A stretch of DNA of 64,000 nucleotides. Source: Bifidobacterium sp. ESL0784 (GTDB taxonomy: Bacteria > Actinomycetota > Actinomycetes > Actinomycetales > Bifidobacteriaceae). Below, piece after piece: positions 1 through 7,637 of this stretch. A program made the position numbers and the translations under genes. The notes under the pieces are model-generated. The model saw only the letters and a program-made list of their open reading frames with translations, was not told where the DNA came from and did no database searches. The DNA lies in the NCBI RefSeq assembly GCF_029433295.1, contig NZ_JAQTHV010000002.1, forward strand, positions 434,001 through 498,000. The letters are read 5' to 3'. The first letter of the stretch is position 1, and every line of letters begins with the position of its first letter.

Positions 1-664
1 TGAGGTAGTTATAGACGGTAAACCTTGAAACACCGAGCTTTTGGGCCATGGTATCGGCGGCATCCCGGAGCAGGAAAACACCGCCGTTCTTGGCGTCCTG
101 AACGACTTTCATCTTGTGCTCCTTTTGCATGAGCTCGACCGGGATCCCCTGCTTGGCAATCGCCCCATCGATAATCAGGTTGCCGAGTTCGTCGACACTT
201 TTCGCGAAATTCTCTTCGGCCGGCCGCTCCCCTTTGACCGTCTGGCCAAGCATCAGACTGGAGATACTCGAGAGTTTTTGCCAGATATAGACATCACTGT
301 TGATGCAAAGGGCTGCAAAAGTCTTCATATTGCGGTCTTTAATCGCGATGGTGGTGGATTGCAAGTCACGCCCATCCGGCAAGGTCGTGCGATAGGAGAC
401 CTTTGTGCGTACGTCGCCCTGCGCGGCTTCAGCGAGCAAGAGATCCGTTGCCGGGTCGCCCACTCCCCTACCGGTCAGGGAATTCGCTATGGCGACGATG
501 GTGTTCGGCATCTTGCGCAAATCATGAAGCACGACTTCGGAATCAGGAAGAATACGGGAGAGCGGATCGACCAATTGCATCAATGCGGCGAGTATCATTT
601 CACGCTCATCGCCATTGATTTCTTGGCCATCGCTTTGAGCCTGCTGATCTTTTTCTCTCGACAT
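1..664 (-). CDS. DauR/YheO-type transcriptional regulator (PAS-like domain plus HTH), 3' end outside window
   Basis: Reading the minus strand from an ATG at 664 gives an open frame of 221 codons that runs off the left edge, so the C-terminus is missing. The start has an AAGGGAGGG ribosome site just upstream. The N-terminal part (about residues 20-130) has the YheO-like PAS pattern, with segments such as VVLHDLRKMPNTIVAIANSL and TTIAIKDRNMKTFAALCIN. The C-terminal part ends in a helix-turn-helix start, AQKLGVSRFTVYNYL, as in the HTH_22 domain of DauR/YheO proteins. Family members are cytoplasmic DNA-binding regulators that sense small ligands; DauR controls D-arginine use in Pseudomonas, but the ligand here is unknown. 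It diverges from the sugar-binding protein gene at 1008 and could control it. The family call is fairly sure, the target is not. Confidence 0.82.
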   Translation of the reverse strand, partial: MSREKDQQAQSDGQEINGDEREMILAALMQLVDPLSRILPDSEVVLHDLRKMPNTIVAIANSLTGRGVGDPATDLLLAEAAQGDVRTKVSYRTTLPDGRDLQSTTIAIKDRNMKTFAALCINSDVYIWQKLSSISSLMLGQTVKGERPAEENFAKSVDELGNLIIDGAIAKQGIPVELMQKEHKMKVVQDAKNGGVFLLRDAADTMAQKLGVSRFTVYNYL

Positions 665-1007
665 CGGGCCCTCCCTTGGAATGTGGAAAAGTACAGTCGT
701 AGAACAATCAGCTTACAGTCTAACCATGCCCATGACTTGCAATCACAGGCCCTGAGGGCATTGCCGACCATGATCAAACCGGAAATCAAAGAAAAATTAC
801 TAAAATAGTCACATGAATTGACTAATAGTGCTATATTTAATTTAGAAGCTTCAACTTTTTGTTGAGACTTTTCTTGGGCCACAAATCGTGCTCCATGACT
901 CACCGAAGAGGAGTTTGCACAGCAGCAAAGAAGGCAAACGAGATAATCACTATCCCAAGTTGCATTTCGACTATGCATAATCGAAGAAACAGAAGGAGGA
1001 AATCATT
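665..1007. promoter_or_regulatory. Divergent intergenic region between regulator and binding-protein gene
   Basis: This stretch of 343 bases holds the start regions of both flanking genes. It is AT-rich around 780-850. A TTGACT hexamer lies at 818-823, but I could not pair it with a well-spaced -10 box. The only clear element is the palindrome at 966-985, entered separately. I see no convincing gene here; an open frame on the minus strand across 595-978 has no family-like features. Confidence 0.4.
966..985. promoter_or_regulatory. Near-perfect 20-bp palindrome, candidate operator of the 1008 gene
   Basis: TTCGACTATGCATAATCGAA reads the same on both strands except for one symmetric pair of positions (18 of 20 bases). 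It sits 22 bases before the ATG at 1008 and just upstream of the AGAAGGAGG ribosome site, in the leader of the sugar-binding protein. The position suits a repressor site. Which protein binds it is not known; the divergent regulator at 1-664 and the LacI protein at 11594-12607 are candidates. Confidence 0.5.
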
Positions 1008-2378
1008 ATGAATTTCTCAAAAAAGGCAACAGTCACGGTATTGAGCGTTGCCCTTATCGCCACCGGCTTGGCCGGCTGCGGCGGGAAATCCAAAACTGAT
1101 TCGAGCAAAGGCCACGTTTACTTCCTGAACGGCAAAACCGAAGTCGCCGACCAGTTCAAGGCTCTTGCCAAGAAGTACACCGAAAAAACAGGTGTCGAAG
1201 TACAAATCAGCACGTCTTCCGCAGAGGAAATGGACGAGACGATGGCTTCCGAGCTGGCAAAATCGGAACCGCCGACCATGTTCAGCATCAGCGGCTACGA
1301 CGATTTCACCAAATACAAGAGCCACATGGCGCCTTTGCAAGACACCGAAGTCTTCTCACTGCTCAATGACGCCGGAAAGACCAACGCCTATCGCGACGGC
1401 AAAAACGCCTACACGCTGCCGTATGCAGCCGAATGGTACGGCATCATCTACAACAAGAAAATCATCAAGGACTATTGCTCGAAGCCTTATGCCGTGATCA
1501 AGAGCGATGCCGATATCAAGAATTGGGACGTCTTCACGAAGGTCGTGAAAGATATCCAGTCCCATAAGGGCGATTTGGGCATCAAGGGAGCGTTCGCGAC
1601 CCCGGGCCTGGACGCTTCAGCGCAATACCGCTTCACCGCACATCTTTCGAGAATCCCGCTGTTCTTCGAGTACAAGGACTCGAACACCACGTTCAAGCCG
1701 GAACTCAAGGGCACCTATCTCGACAACTACAAGAACATGATCGACCTGCAGGTGCAGAACAGCCCGACACCGGCAACGATGCTGAGCTCCAAGACGTCCG
1801 ATGACATCGCCGGCGAATTCGCGCTCGGCGAGGTAGCCTTCTACACCAACGGTGTCTGGTCCTACACCAACATCCGCAAGAACAAGGTGGCAGACAGCGA
1901 TATCGGTATGCTGCCCTCCTACTTCACCGGCATCAAGGGCGAAGAAGCATACGCACCGCCATCCATCTATGATGCGGCTTGGGCCGTCAACAAGAACATC
2001 AACGCAGCTGACCGCAAGGCGACCCTCGACTTCATCAAGTGGATGGTCAACAGCGATCAGGGCAAGTCGGTCCTCTCCAAGGAAATGGGCTTCTCCGTCC
2101 CCTTCAAGGGCTTCGACAATGCCAAGTATCAGCCGGACAACCCAATCACCACCGCAGCCCGCCAATGGGAGACCAAGGGCAAGAAGCCGCTACGCAGCTT
2201 CGCGATTCCTGGCATGCAGTGGGAAGACGGCATCGGCAACGCCTTGGTGGAATACACCCAAGGCACCAAGGGCTGGGACAACGTCAAGAGTACATACTTG
2301 AACGTTTGGAAGAGCGAATGGGCCGATAACCAGAAGGCCACCGGCATGCTGCCCAAAGCCACAAAGTTCGAGGATTAA
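1008..2378 (+). CDS. Sugar ABC transporter substrate-binding lipoprotein (family 1)
   Basis: A 456-residue extracytoplasmic solute-binding protein. The N-terminus is a lipoprotein signal: basic start, hydrophobic stretch and lipobox LAGC with the lipidated cysteine at residue 24. The mature part has the family 1 pattern, for example YGIIYNKKI near residue 145 and the MNSDQGKSVL-like helix near 350. The start is supported by AGAAGGAGG before the ATG. It is clearly a paralogue of the lipoprotein at 7638-8972; both share the ordered segments YGIIYNK and KGDLGIKGAF / KSDLGIKGAF. It has no permease genes of its own: the next gene is a family 31 glycosidase, and the only permease pair nearby is at 5561-7248. 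It probably delivers an oligosaccharide to that shared permease. The sugar cannot be told from sequence alone. Confidence 0.93.
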   Translation: MNFSKKATVTVLSVALIATGLAGCGGKSKTDSSKGHVYFLNGKTEVADQFKALAKKYTEKTGVEVQISTSSAEEMDETMASELAKSEPPTMFSISGYDDFTKYKSHMAPLQDTEVFSLLNDAGKTNAYRDGKNAYTLPYAAEWYGIIYNKKIIKDYCSKPYAVIKSDADIKNWDVFTKVVKDIQSHKGDLGIKGAFATPGLDASAQYRFTAHLSRIPLFFEYKDSNTTFKPELKGTYLDNYKNMIDLQVQNSPTPATMLSSKTSDDIAGEFALGEVAFYTNGVWSYTNIRKNKVADSDIGMLPSYFTGIKGEEAYAPPSIYDAAWAVNKNINAADRKATLDFIKWMVNSDQGKSVLSKEMGFSVPFKGFDNAKYQPDNPITTAARQWETKGKKPLRSFAIPGMQWEDGIGNALVEYTQGTKGWDNVKSTYLNVWKSEWADNQKATGMLPKATKFED

Positions 2379-2397
2379 CATCAATCCAGAATGCTGA

Positions 2398-2446
2398 AAG
2401 AACAGCCTTTAAGCCTTCATTTCGAGAGCTTACGGGCTGTTCTTTT
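2398..2446 (+). terminator. Hairpin terminator between binding protein and glycosidase
   Basis: The arm AAGAACAGCC at 2398-2407 pairs with GGGCTGTTCTT near 2434-2444 and is followed by a short T run. It lies 20 bases after the stop of the binding protein and before the glycosidase at 2537, so it may end or attenuate transcription between the two. Confidence 0.6.
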
Positions 2447-2536
2447 TGCCGTTTGAAACAGCGAAATAGATTAGGGCCCTTGACTAAACTTAATACGACA
2501 AGAGTTCAAGGAATTGCACCACAAAGGAGAACAAAG

Positions 2537-5017
2537 ATGCCATCCTTCCCCAAATTGACCACTCGACCAGCGCTGGACCCGGCGACTACTATCGCCGGCG
2601 ACAATTGGCGCATCGGGGTCATTACGGAATCACTGATTCGTCTCGAATGGCAGGATGACGGCTTTTTCGAAGACCGTGCCACGCAGACCGTAACATGCCG
2701 GAATTGGGATACAAAACCGGAATTCACCAAGAGGATCAAAGACGATGAACTGATTGTCGAAACTCCCCATTTGAGGCTGACTTACGACATGCAACCGTTC
2801 AGCAAAGAGGGACTGAGCGTGGTGGTCAAAGGATTGCGGGACAGCCAAAGGAACACCTGGAACTTCGGCGCCGAACCTGTCGGGAACCTCAAGGGAACCG
2901 CCCGGACCCTCGACAAGGCAGACGGCGAGATACCGCTGGGACAAGGCATCATCTCCAGGAACGGATGGGCACTCCTCGACGATTCCTCGTCGAACGAATT
3001 GGTGGAGACCGACTCGGTGCAAGGGCAGGCGAACCCCTTCGGCATGTGGGTCGAACCCAGAAATCACAAGGGCATCGACCTTTACATCTTCGCGTACGGA
3101 CACCGCTATATCGAAGCGATACAAGACTTTTATCGCCTTACCGGGCAGACACCGTTGCTTCCCCGTTTCGCGTTCGGCAACTGGTGGAGCCGGTACCACA
3201 AATACAGCAGCGATGAATATCTGGACCTCATGCAGCGCTTCGAAAAGGAGGGGATACCGTTCAACACCGCGGTCATCGACATGGACTGGCACCGCGTCGA
3301 CGACATCGATCCCAAATACGGTTCCGGTTGGACCGGCTATACATGGAACCGCAAACTCTTCCCCAATCCGGAAAAATTCATGGACGAACTGCACCAAAAC
3401 GGGATGAAAGTGACGCTGAACATCCATCCGCGCGATGGCATCAGGGCCTTCGAGGACTGCTACCCCGAAATAGCCAGGAAGATGGGCGTCGACTCCAAAA
3501 GCGAGGAGCCGATCGTCTTCGATCCTTCCAGCCCGAAATTCATGCAGACCTATTTCAACCTTCACCATCACCTTGAAGACGAAGGTGTCAGCTTCTGGTG
3601 GATCGATTGGCAACAGGGAGGCGTGACCCGGCAAAAGGGGCTCGACCCCCTGTGGATCCTCAACCACCTGCACTATCTTGATTCCGGACGTGATGGCCGC
3701 TGGCCGATCACCTTCTCAAGGTATGCAGGCCCTGGCTCGCACCGCTACCCCGTCGGGTTCTCCGGCGATACCGTCGTCTCCTGGAAATCTCTGCAATTCC
3801 AACCATATTTCACTGCCACCGCAAGCAACATCGGCTACGGCTGGTGGAGCCACGACATCGGCGGGCACATGTTCGGCTACCGAGACGAAGAACTGGAAGC
3901 GCGCTGGTACCAGCTCGGCACCTTCAGCCCGATCAACCGACTGCACTCCACGGACTCCCCGTTCAACGGCAAGGAACCCTGGAACTTCCATACTGAGACC
4001 AGGCTTGCGATGACCGAAGCGCTGCGTTTGCGCCAACAACTCATTCCCTATCTTTATAGCATGAATTGGCGGGCACACGTTGACGGTCGGCCCCTCGTCG
4101 AGCCGATGTATTGGCAGAGTCCTGAAATCGATGACGCTTACCGCGTTGACGATGAGTTCAGGTTCGGCTCGCAACTGGTGGTGGCCCCCATCGTCACCCC
4201 TCAGGCACGTGAAGTGCAGAAAGGGTCTGCCAGAGCGTGGCTCCCTCAGGGACAATGGTTCGACTTCTTCACCGGCAAGCGTTACGATGCGCCCGCACCA
4301 GCCGGAAGAAACTTCGAACTCTGGCGCGATCTTGCCGATATTCCTGTCTTTGCAAAGGCCGGGGCCATCGTGCCGATGCAGACTTTGGACGAAACCAACG
4401 GACCGGTCAACAATGTAAAGAATCCGAAGCACTTGGAGATTGTGGTCTTTCCGGGTGATGATGGTCGATTTGATCTCATTGAAGACGACGGCGTGCATAC
4501 CAACGGCAGCGTACGCGCGACGACGGCTCTGAGGCTGAACGTCGGAAACGGCAATGGGGGCAACGCCCGCTTCACCATCGGCCGGCCACAAGGTAATACA
4601 TCTTGCTTGCCTGCGACAAGAGACTGGACCGTTGTTTTCCGCGGAATCGCCAAAGATGACGCGGCACCGATTATATCGGTAGATGGCAAAAAATACCAGA
4701 CTGCAGAATGCAGGTATGATGACAAGAGCCAAAGCCTTTCCGTCGCGCTACGGGGTATCGCGCGGGATTCGGACGTAAGCATCGACTTGGATTCGCCACT
4801 TCGACCTTGCGAGGAAAACACGGTCGAAGACGCGATGAAAGTGCTTTACGACGCACAGATCAACTATCTGGCCAAAGAAAAGGCCTACGATGCCATTCGC
4901 CAATACGGCAAGGACGGCCTGACCGCTTTGCACGCATTGCAAGAAGCCCCTGGCGACTTACAGCTGCCCGACACCGTGATTCGCGCGGTATCCGAGCAAT
5001 TGCTGCGAACCGTATAA
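2537..5017 (+). CDS. Glycoside hydrolase family 31 (alpha-glucosidase-like)
   Basis: A retaining alpha-glycosidase of family GH31. The frame is open from 2453, but I take the ATG at 2537 (826 residues) because AAAGGAG lies seven bases upstream. The order is an N-terminal beta-sandwich (about 1-220), the TIM barrel beginning near RFAFGNWWSRYHKYS, and C-terminal beta domains. The nucleophile is Asp357 in FWWIDWQQGG, and the expected acid/base is Asp411 in VGFSGDTVVSW. There is no signal peptide, so it acts in the cytoplasm on imported oligosaccharide, matching the binding protein upstream. GH31 covers alpha-glucosidases, alpha-xylosidases and others. The WWIDWQQ signature does not by itself fix the linkage or sugar. 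Confidence 0.9.
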   Translation: MPSFPKLTTRPALDPATTIAGDNWRIGVITESLIRLEWQDDGFFEDRATQTVTCRNWDTKPEFTKRIKDDELIVETPHLRLTYDMQPFSKEGLSVVVKGLRDSQRNTWNFGAEPVGNLKGTARTLDKADGEIPLGQGIISRNGWALLDDSSSNELVETDSVQGQANPFGMWVEPRNHKGIDLYIFAYGHRYIEAIQDFYRLTGQTPLLPRFAFGNWWSRYHKYSSDEYLDLMQRFEKEGIPFNTAVIDMDWHRVDDIDPKYGSGWTGYTWNRKLFPNPEKFMDELHQNGMKVTLNIHPRDGIRAFEDCYPEIARKMGVDSKSEEPIVFDPSSPKFMQTYFNLHHHLEDEGVSFWWIDWQQGGVTRQKGLDPLWILNHLHYLDSGRDGRWPITFSRYAGPGSHRYPVGFSGDTVVSWKSLQFQPYFTATASNIGYGWWSHDIGGHMFGYRDEELEARWYQLGTFSPINRLHSTDSPFNGKEPWNFHTETRLAMTEALRLRQQLIPYLYSMNWRAHVDGRPLVEPMYWQSPEIDDAYRVDDEFRFGSQLVVAPIVTPQAREVQKGSARAWLPQGQWFDFFTGKRYDAPAPAGRNFELWRDLADIPVFAKAGAIVPMQTLDETNGPVNNVKNPKHLEIVVFPGDDGRFDLIEDDGVHTNGSVRATTALRLNVGNGNGGNARFTIGRPQGNTSCLPATRDWTVVFRGIAKDDAAPIISVDGKKYQTAECRYDDKSQSLSVALRGIARDSDVSIDLDSPLRPCEENTVEDAMKVLYDAQINYLAKEKAYDAIRQYGKDGLTALHALQEAPGDLQLPDTVIRAVSEQLLRTV

Positions 5018-5030
5018 GGCAAACAACACA

Positions 5031-5072
5031 AGAAGGGCCACCCGCTATACGTGGGTGGCCCTTCTTCTTATA
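5031..5072 (+). terminator. Rho-independent terminator after the GH31 gene
   Basis: AAGGGCCACCC at 5033-5043 pairs with GGGTGGCCCTT at 5053-5063, followed by CTTCTT. It starts 16 bases after the glycosidase stop. Confidence 0.85.
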
Positions 5073-5283
5073 AGTTTTAAAATCTGATCAACCCTTCTTG
5101 CTGTCTCGCCTTCGGTACTGCAATTACAGAAGACCCCACCTTTACAGATGGAAATTGACTCAATGCAGTCTTCGCTCGGCCTTGCGGCCTCTCATCAGCC
5201 GGAACCGAGCAACAGCCACAGCACTGCTAGTGACTAACAACTCAACCCTTCACCGCTCCGCCTCCAGCCCTACAATTACGAAG

Positions 5284-5307
5284 AAACCCGCCCTTACGGG
5301 CGGGTTT
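5284..5307. terminator. Terminator hairpin in the middle repeat unit
   Basis: AAACCCGCCC pairs perfectly with GGGCGGGTTT around a four-base loop. The same hairpin with a different loop recurs at 5450-5473. Confidence 0.8.
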
Positions 5308-5449
5308 CACTCAATATTACCTTCGCTTGGCCTTTCGGCCTCGGCCAGAACTAAACAACAAACCACAGGACCGCCACCATCCAAGGTCCTACTACTCGTA
5401 AAAGGCCTCTAACTCTCACCGCTCCGCCTTCGGCCCTGCAATTATGGAG

Positions 5450-5473
5450 AAACCCGCCCTTTCGGGCGGGTTT
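5450..5473. terminator. Terminator hairpin in the repeat unit nearest the permease
   Basis: AAACCCGCCC and GGGCGGGTTT form a 10-bp stem. It is nearly identical to the hairpin at 5284-5307, which supports the tandem duplication. Confidence 0.8.
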
Positions 5474-5523
5474 CACTCAATACTACCTTCGTTCGGCCTT
5501 CGGCCTCACTCAGGCTGGAGCTA

Positions 5524-5572
5524 AACAACAGCCCACTGGGCTGTTGTTTGTAAAGGGCTTTTAGCCCTTTAC
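5524..5572 (-). terminator. Double hairpin at the end of the permease operon
   Basis: GTAAAGGGCT pairs with AGCCCTTTAC at 5550-5572, overlapping the permease stop codon. It is followed on the minus strand by AACAACAGCCC pairing with GGGCTGTTGTT at 5524-5549. Together they should end the 7248-5561 transcript. Confidence 0.75.
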
Positions 5573-6397
5573 CGCTCCAGCCATTACACCTTTAATAATG
5601 TACTTCTGGCAGAAGAGGTAGAAGATGATGATTGGGATGATGGCCAGCACCAGGCAGCCCATCATCGCGCCCATATCAACCGAACCATAGCCACCCTTGA
5701 GGTACTGAATGGCGATCGACATGGTCTTGTACTTGCGCATATCCAGTGTCAGATACGGAAGCAGGAAGTCGTTCCAAATCCACATGGCTTCAAGAATCGC
5801 AACCGAAATGATCGAGGGGCGCATAATCGGCACCACGATACGGAAGAAGATTCCAGGAACCGAAGCACCATCGATCATGGCGGACTCTTCAAGCTCCTGC
5901 GGGATTCCCTTGATGACGCCGGTAAACATGAATACTGCCAAGCCCGCGCCGAAGCCAAGGTAAATAATCCACAGACCCCAAGGAGTGTTGAGATCCAACA
6001 TATCGGCCAACTTGGAAAGCGTGAACATGACCATCTGGAAAGGCACGATCATGTTGAACAGGAAGAGCGCGTACAGCGCCTTCGCCGCCCAGTTATTGAC
6101 TCGCACAATCCACCATGCGCACATCGAAGTGCACACCAGGATCAGCAGAACCGAACCGACAGTGACAACGACGGTCCACCCGAAGCTTGCGAACAGGTCA
6201 GTCTGCTCGACACCCCTCCGGTAGTTTTCCAGACCTACGAACTCGTTGCCGCGAGGAATCGAGAACGCATTACGCGAAATATACGCCTTCTGCTTGAAGG
6301 AGTTGATAACGACGAGCACGATCGGGAAGATCCAGATCAAGCTCACTATCGTGAAGAACAGCGTCCACAGACCAGAATGCTTTACCTTGTCGCTCAT
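5561..6397 (-). CDS. Sugar ABC transporter permease, MalG type
   Basis: A 278-residue inner-membrane permease of the carbohydrate uptake family. About six hydrophobic segments are visible, beginning with residues 10-32. The cytoplasmic EAA loop that docks the ATPase is seen around residues 170-195 (GIPQELEESAMIDGAS). It overlaps the upstream permease by four bases (start at 6397, stop of the other at 6394), so the two are translationally coupled. No ATP-binding subunit is encoded nearby; such importers in Gram-positive bacteria often share one MsiK-type ATPase encoded elsewhere. It probably serves both binding lipoproteins at 1008 and 7638. Confidence 0.95.
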   Translation of the reverse strand: MSDKVKHSGLWTLFFTIVSLIWIFPIVLVVINSFKQKAYISRNAFSIPRGNEFVGLENYRRGVEQTDLFASFGWTVVVTVGSVLLILVCTSMCAWWIVRVNNWAAKALYALFLFNMIVPFQMVMFTLSKLADMLDLNTPWGLWIIYLGFGAGLAVFMFTGVIKGIPQELEESAMIDGASVPGIFFRIVVPIMRPSIISVAILEAMWIWNDFLLPYLTLDMRKYKTMSIAIQYLKGGYGSVDMGAMMGCLVLAIIPIIIFYLFCQKYIIKGVMAGAVKG

Positions 6398-7248
6398 GCC
6401 TCTACCTCCTTGCTCGTGGTCAACTTGTTCTGGATAATCGCCAGAATCGCGACGATGATGAAGAACACCACTGCCTTGGCCTGGCCGACGCCTTCAAACC
6501 CTGCACGTCCGTAGAACGTACGGTAGATGTTGAGCGCCAGCATTTCAGATGTATTCGAAGGTGCGCCATTAGTCAACGCCAAGTTCTGATCGAACATCTT
6601 GAAGCCATTGGTCATCGTCAGGAATGTGCAGACGGTGATCGAAGGCATCATCAGCGGAATCGTAACCCGGAACAGGGTCTGCCGGGAATTTGCACCGTCG
6701 ACCGCCGCCGCCTCGATGACATCACCGGGCAGAGACTGCAGACCGGAGATGTAGATAATCATCATGTAACCTATCTGCTGCCAGCAGTACAAGGCAACCA
6801 TACCCCAGAAACCATATGTTCCTGAATAGGTGATCGACTTGCTCCAATGAGCCAGGATGCCGTTCAAAAGCAGCAGCCAGATATAGCCCAGGATAATGCC
6901 GCCGATAAGGTTCGGCATGAAGAACACCGAACGGAAAATCGTCGAGCCCTTGATCGCCTTGGTCAGCATATACGCCACTGCGAAAGCGCAGATGTTGATA
7001 ATCAGCACCGTTACGATGGTGAACGCCACTGTATACCACAGCGCGTGCCAGAATTCAGGGTCTTTGATTGCCGCCGAATAATTCGCCAATCCGATGAATT
7101 GCGAATCGGTCACCGTGCTGAACTTGCAGAAGCTCAAATAGATGCCCATCACGAACGGAATCACAAAGCCAATAACAAAAGCCGCAAACGTAGGCAATGC
7201 GAATAACGCCCACCACCTGCGAATCGTTTTTCCAGCCATTGAAATCAT
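6394..7248 (-). CDS. Sugar ABC transporter permease, MalF type
   Basis: The partner permease of 5561-6397, about 284 residues with six hydrophobic segments. Its EAA loop is LPGDVIEAAAVDGANSRQTL around residues 175-195. The frame extends upstream to 7293, but I choose the ATG at 7248 because GGAGGAG lies 14 bases before it and the upstream extension carries no conserved sequence; the ATG at 7239 is another possibility. It is transcribed from its own promoter at about 7367-7395, and so can be expressed separately from the binding protein upstream on the same strand. Confidence 0.93.
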   Translation of the reverse strand: MISMAGKTIRRWWALFALPTFAAFVIGFVIPFVMGIYLSFCKFSTVTDSQFIGLANYSAAIKDPEFWHALWYTVAFTIVTVLIINICAFAVAYMLTKAIKGSTIFRSVFFMPNLIGGIILGYIWLLLLNGILAHWSKSITYSGTYGFWGMVALYCWQQIGYMMIIYISGLQSLPGDVIEAAAVDGANSRQTLFRVTIPLMMPSITVCTFLTMTNGFKMFDQNLALTNGAPSNTSEMLALNIYRTFYGRAGFEGVGQAKAVVFFIIVAILAIIQNKLTTSKEVEA

Positions 7249-7356
7249 TTCACGCCCACTTTCTCCTCCTCGAGTGCGCATGCAAAATTGCAAACGGATT
7301 CAATTTTTTGATATTGCTGCATCTAATATGTGCGTCCGTGATAACATATCAAACCA

Positions 7357-7395
7357 GTAAACGCTTACATTAGCATATTTCAGCTGTCAAGTCAA
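7357..7395 (-). promoter_or_regulatory. Permease promoter with overlapping LacI-type operator
   Basis: On the minus strand TTGACT (7395-7390) and TAATGT (7372-7367) are spaced by exactly 17 bases. The semi-palindrome GTAAGCGTTTAC (7368-7357) overlaps the -10 box and start point. The central CG and outer GTAA/TTAC symmetry are typical of LacI-family operators, so the LacI protein at 11594 is a plausible repressor. Confidence 0.65.
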
Positions 7396-7570
7396 GCTCA
7401 TTTTAAAATCAGAATGTCAGAATTAGGAAAATCCTGAAAATAACGAAACATAGGGCATAGAACCGGTATGTCAAAAAAAGAAACAAAAAATGAAAACGTT
7501 CTCCCATAACTGTTACATCCGATTACAAGCGCCTAGAATCCAAAATTACGTCTCGAGACATTTCATTGTG

Positions 7571-7620
7571 TGATGCGAGGTGCTTAAAACCGCAAACACC
7601 ATTTCAAACACCTCGCATCA
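7571..7620 (-). terminator. Stem-loop after the binding-protein gene
   Basis: TGATGCGAGGTG at 7571-7582 is the exact inverse of CACCTCGCATCA at 7609-7620, with a 26-base loop. No T run follows on the minus strand. It may be a weak terminator, or an mRNA stabiliser that lets the binding protein be made in excess over the permeases. Confidence 0.6.
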
Positions 7621-7637
7621 TCCCATCACCAAATCAT

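Larger units (their letters stand above)
5092..5560 (-). repeat. Three degenerate tandem copies of a permease-tail/terminator unit
   Basis: Read on the minus strand, the end of the permease gene (GGAGCGGTAAAGGGCTAA) and its downstream hairpins are followed by two further units of about 150-165 bases and the start of a third. Anchors repeat in order. CACCGCTCCGCC at about 5230, 5418 and (degenerate) 5101 is followed by CAATTA and a hairpin. ACTCAAT and a GGCCTTNCGGCC hairpin then follow near 5180, 5330 and 5497. The oldest-looking copy is at 5092-5238; the other two are at 5243-5408 and 5410-5560. The array lies between convergent genes and looks like tandem duplication of a gene tail with its terminator. 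Confidence 0.7.
7249..7637 (-). promoter_or_regulatory. Intergenic region between binding protein and permeases
   Basis: This gap of 389 bases carries the 7571-7620 stem-loop near the binding-protein end, then an AT-rich stretch and the promoter/operator at 7357-7395. I see no gene in it. Confidence 0.6.

Noticed and set aside
595..978. A 127-codon minus-strand frame
   Set aside because: It overlaps the regulator start and the binding-protein promoter, and has no family features or ribosome site.
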